The notes under the pieces were generated by a model. That model was given only the letters and a program-made list of their open reading frames with translations, was not told where the DNA came from and made no database searches. A DNA stretch of 64,000 nt from Evansella caseinilytica (GTDB lineage: Bacteria > Bacillota > Bacilli > Bacillales > Salisediminibacteriaceae). The stretch is taken from positions 124,001 through 188,000 of the forward strand of contig NZ_FNPI01000004.1 of assembly GCF_900107275.1 (NCBI RefSeq). Direction: 5' to 3'. The position numbers and the translations under genes were made by a program. How positions within the stretch are numbered: the first letter of the stretch is position 1; each line of letters begins with the position of its first letter. This document shows, one piece after another, positions 62,921 to 64,000 of this stretch.

Positions 62921-63988
62921 TTAAACAATGTTTACACGTACTTTGTTTACGGCGTTGTAGCCATAACCTTTTCTGTTCCAAAACGCTTCCTGCGGCTGCT
63001 GTCTTCCGTGAGAATCGTGCGCTCTGGAGAGAATTGTATACTCACCTGTTTGTTCGGCACGCCATGAAAAGGACCATGTTTTCCATGAATAGCCGTCCGG
63101 TTTATCCGCAAACCCTGACAGCGTGGCGGATGTCCACGACTTCCCTTGATTGAAGCTTAGTTCCACGTTTGTGACAACACCCTGCCCGGTCCAGGCAATC
63201 CCCCGGATAATATGAACACCTTTCTTCAGCTCCGCAAAATCGAGCGGCCATTGTATGACGGAATTCACATTTATCGTAGTTACAGGGAAAGGTTGCTGCC
63301 CGCTGTCCGTTGCCGGATAATAGACGTAATCTTCCGTTTGAAACGGACCTTGAAATTCACCGGAAATGATAGCGATGGATTTCAGCCATTTAACCGACGC
63401 CATCGCGTACCAATGCGGCACAATTAACCGCAGCGGACCGCCGTGTGCAAACGGTAGCGGCTGCCCGTTAAGCTGCCAGGCAATCAATACATCCGGGTGC
63501 AATGCCTGCTTGAGCGACAGGCTTCTTTTATAAGCTGTCTGTTTGCCAGATGGAAGATGCTTTCCAACATCATGACCTTCAAAAACAACCTCCTTGGCTC
63601 CGGCCGTTAAACCGCATAATTGCAAAACATCTCTTAAGGGAACCCCTGTCCAGCAGCCGAAACTGACTGCTCCGTTCGTCCATTGCTCACCATATGTCTT
63701 CGGAGCATAAAATGCCCGCTGATTTCCCGCGCATTCGAGGACAACGGCCAGCGTTTTTACTTGCATGAAAAGTAATTGGCGATAAGCAACCGCCAGCGGT
63801 ACGTGAACTTCCCCGTAAATGATCAATGAAAACAGTGAAGTCGTCCATTGCGGGTAAGCGAAATGATTACGTTTAAAAAAATAATCCGTCGGCGTCACCC
63901 GGTTTTGTAAAAAATGCACAGGTGCTTCTTGATTTTCCGGATGTAGCTTGCGTGTTATCGGAAATAGCTGAGGGAAGGAAATGTTCAT
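62921..63988 (-). CDS. sulfite-oxidase-like molybdopterin oxidoreductase
   Basis: A 355-residue member of the sulfite oxidase family. The molybdenum-binding cysteine is C86 in VVLECAGNQR; ISGEFQGPFQTEDYVYYP and the C-terminal Mo-cofactor dimerisation domain (about 235-350: GIAWTGQGVVTNVELSFNQG) follow. No signal peptide or Tat motif is present, so it is probably cytosolic, and the haem domain of eukaryotic enzymes is absent. The start is ATG 63988, after AAGGTGG; an in-frame GTG at 63997 overlaps that site. The gene is complete but its upstream region leaves the window. Confidence 0.88.
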   Translation of the reverse strand: MNISFPQLFPITRKLHPENQEAPVHFLQNRVTPTDYFFKRNHFAYPQWTTSLFSLIIYGEVHVPLAVAYRQLLFMQVKTLAVVLECAGNQRAFYAPKTYGEQWTNGAVSFGCWTGVPLRDVLQLCGLTAGAKEVVFEGHDVGKHLPSGKQTAYKRSLSLKQALHPDVLIAWQLNGQPLPFAHGGPLRLIVPHWYAMASVKWLKSIAIISGEFQGPFQTEDYVYYPATDSGQQPFPVTTINVNSVIQWPLDFAELKKGVHIIRGIAWTGQGVVTNVELSFNQGKSWTSATLSGFADKPDGYSWKTWSFSWRAEQTGEYTILSRAHDSHGRQQPQEAFWNRKGYGYNAVNKVRVNIV

Positions 63989-64000
63989 GGATACCACCTT

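Overview
The window is a continuous stretch of a Bacillaceae-type (Firmicutes, Bacillales) chromosome. The evidence is strong GGAGG-type ribosome sites, frequent GTG/TTG starts, sigma-A promoters of TTGACA/TATAAT type, and proteins that look closest from memory to Bacillus orthologues (AddB/AddA/SbcD/SbcC, OdhA/OdhB, PatA, AbrB, YkpA-like ABC-F, YkqA). Endospore-former traits (KamA/YokU, AbrB) are present. The species cannot be named from the sequence. No rRNA, tRNA, CRISPR array, intact transposase or prophage was seen.

Layout. 1-2.7 kb: N-acetyl-beta-lysine genes, ablB (+) facing kamA/ablA-yokU (-). 2.8-6.3 kb: a sigma-54 activator (KamR-like) and acsA, both (-); a sigma-54 promoter lies in front of kamA. 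6.5-12 kb: small membrane protein, fumC, membrane dipeptidase, fructosamine kinase, msrA-msrB, DUF4397 protein. 12-17.7 kb: D-Ala-D-Ala carboxypeptidase, membrane-anchored esterase, patA, SRAP/YedK. 17.9-22 kb: odhA-odhB (2-oxoglutarate dehydrogenase E1/E2). 22-25.4 kb: ZIP transporter, rarD, a CotS/APH-type kinase. 25.6-37.8 kb: recombination operon addB-addA-sbcD-sbcC plus a Fra/YdhG-type protein. 38-41 kb: glyoxylate shunt aceB-aceA, preceded by an easily missed 56-residue zinc-finger gene. 41-49 kb: DUF952, ABC-F, ferritin-like, oligopeptidase F, HD-GYP, orphan 512-residue membrane protein. 49-52 kb: nitrate/sulfonate/taurine-type ABC transporter. 52-55.6 kb: adhE under apparent Rex and CcpA control. 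55.7-64 kb: coiled-coil protein, tandem-GGCT protein, small membrane proteins, AbrB, LysM-CAP protein, cardiolipin synthase, sulfite-oxidase-like molybdoenzyme.

Metabolic theme: acetyl-CoA handling (AcsA, glyoxylate shunt, OdhAB, FumC, AdhE) beside lysine/beta-lysine metabolism. Double-strand break repair and protein or metabolite repair (MsrA/B, fructosamine kinase, SRAP) make a second theme.

The least expected content is non-coding. (i) A dispersed element has a roughly 20-bp terminal inverted repeat (TATAGTGTTTGTTCAAAAAG) in short (about 45 bp) and long (about 120-160 bp) forms; three long copies sit between a predicted promoter and the ribosome site of a gene. (ii) A family of GGGGTGTCTCAAAAGG hairpins occurs at gene ends. 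(iii) Two homologous structured sequences of about 110 bp in opposite orientation resemble transposase-less ends of IS200/IS605-type elements. (iv) There is a five-unit motif array with an exact 21-bp period. (v) A 58-bp tandem hairpin has compensatory base changes. (vi) There is a GTCCGG hairpin family and a 33-bp direct repeat flanking the coiled-coil gene. No wholly new protein system was recognised.
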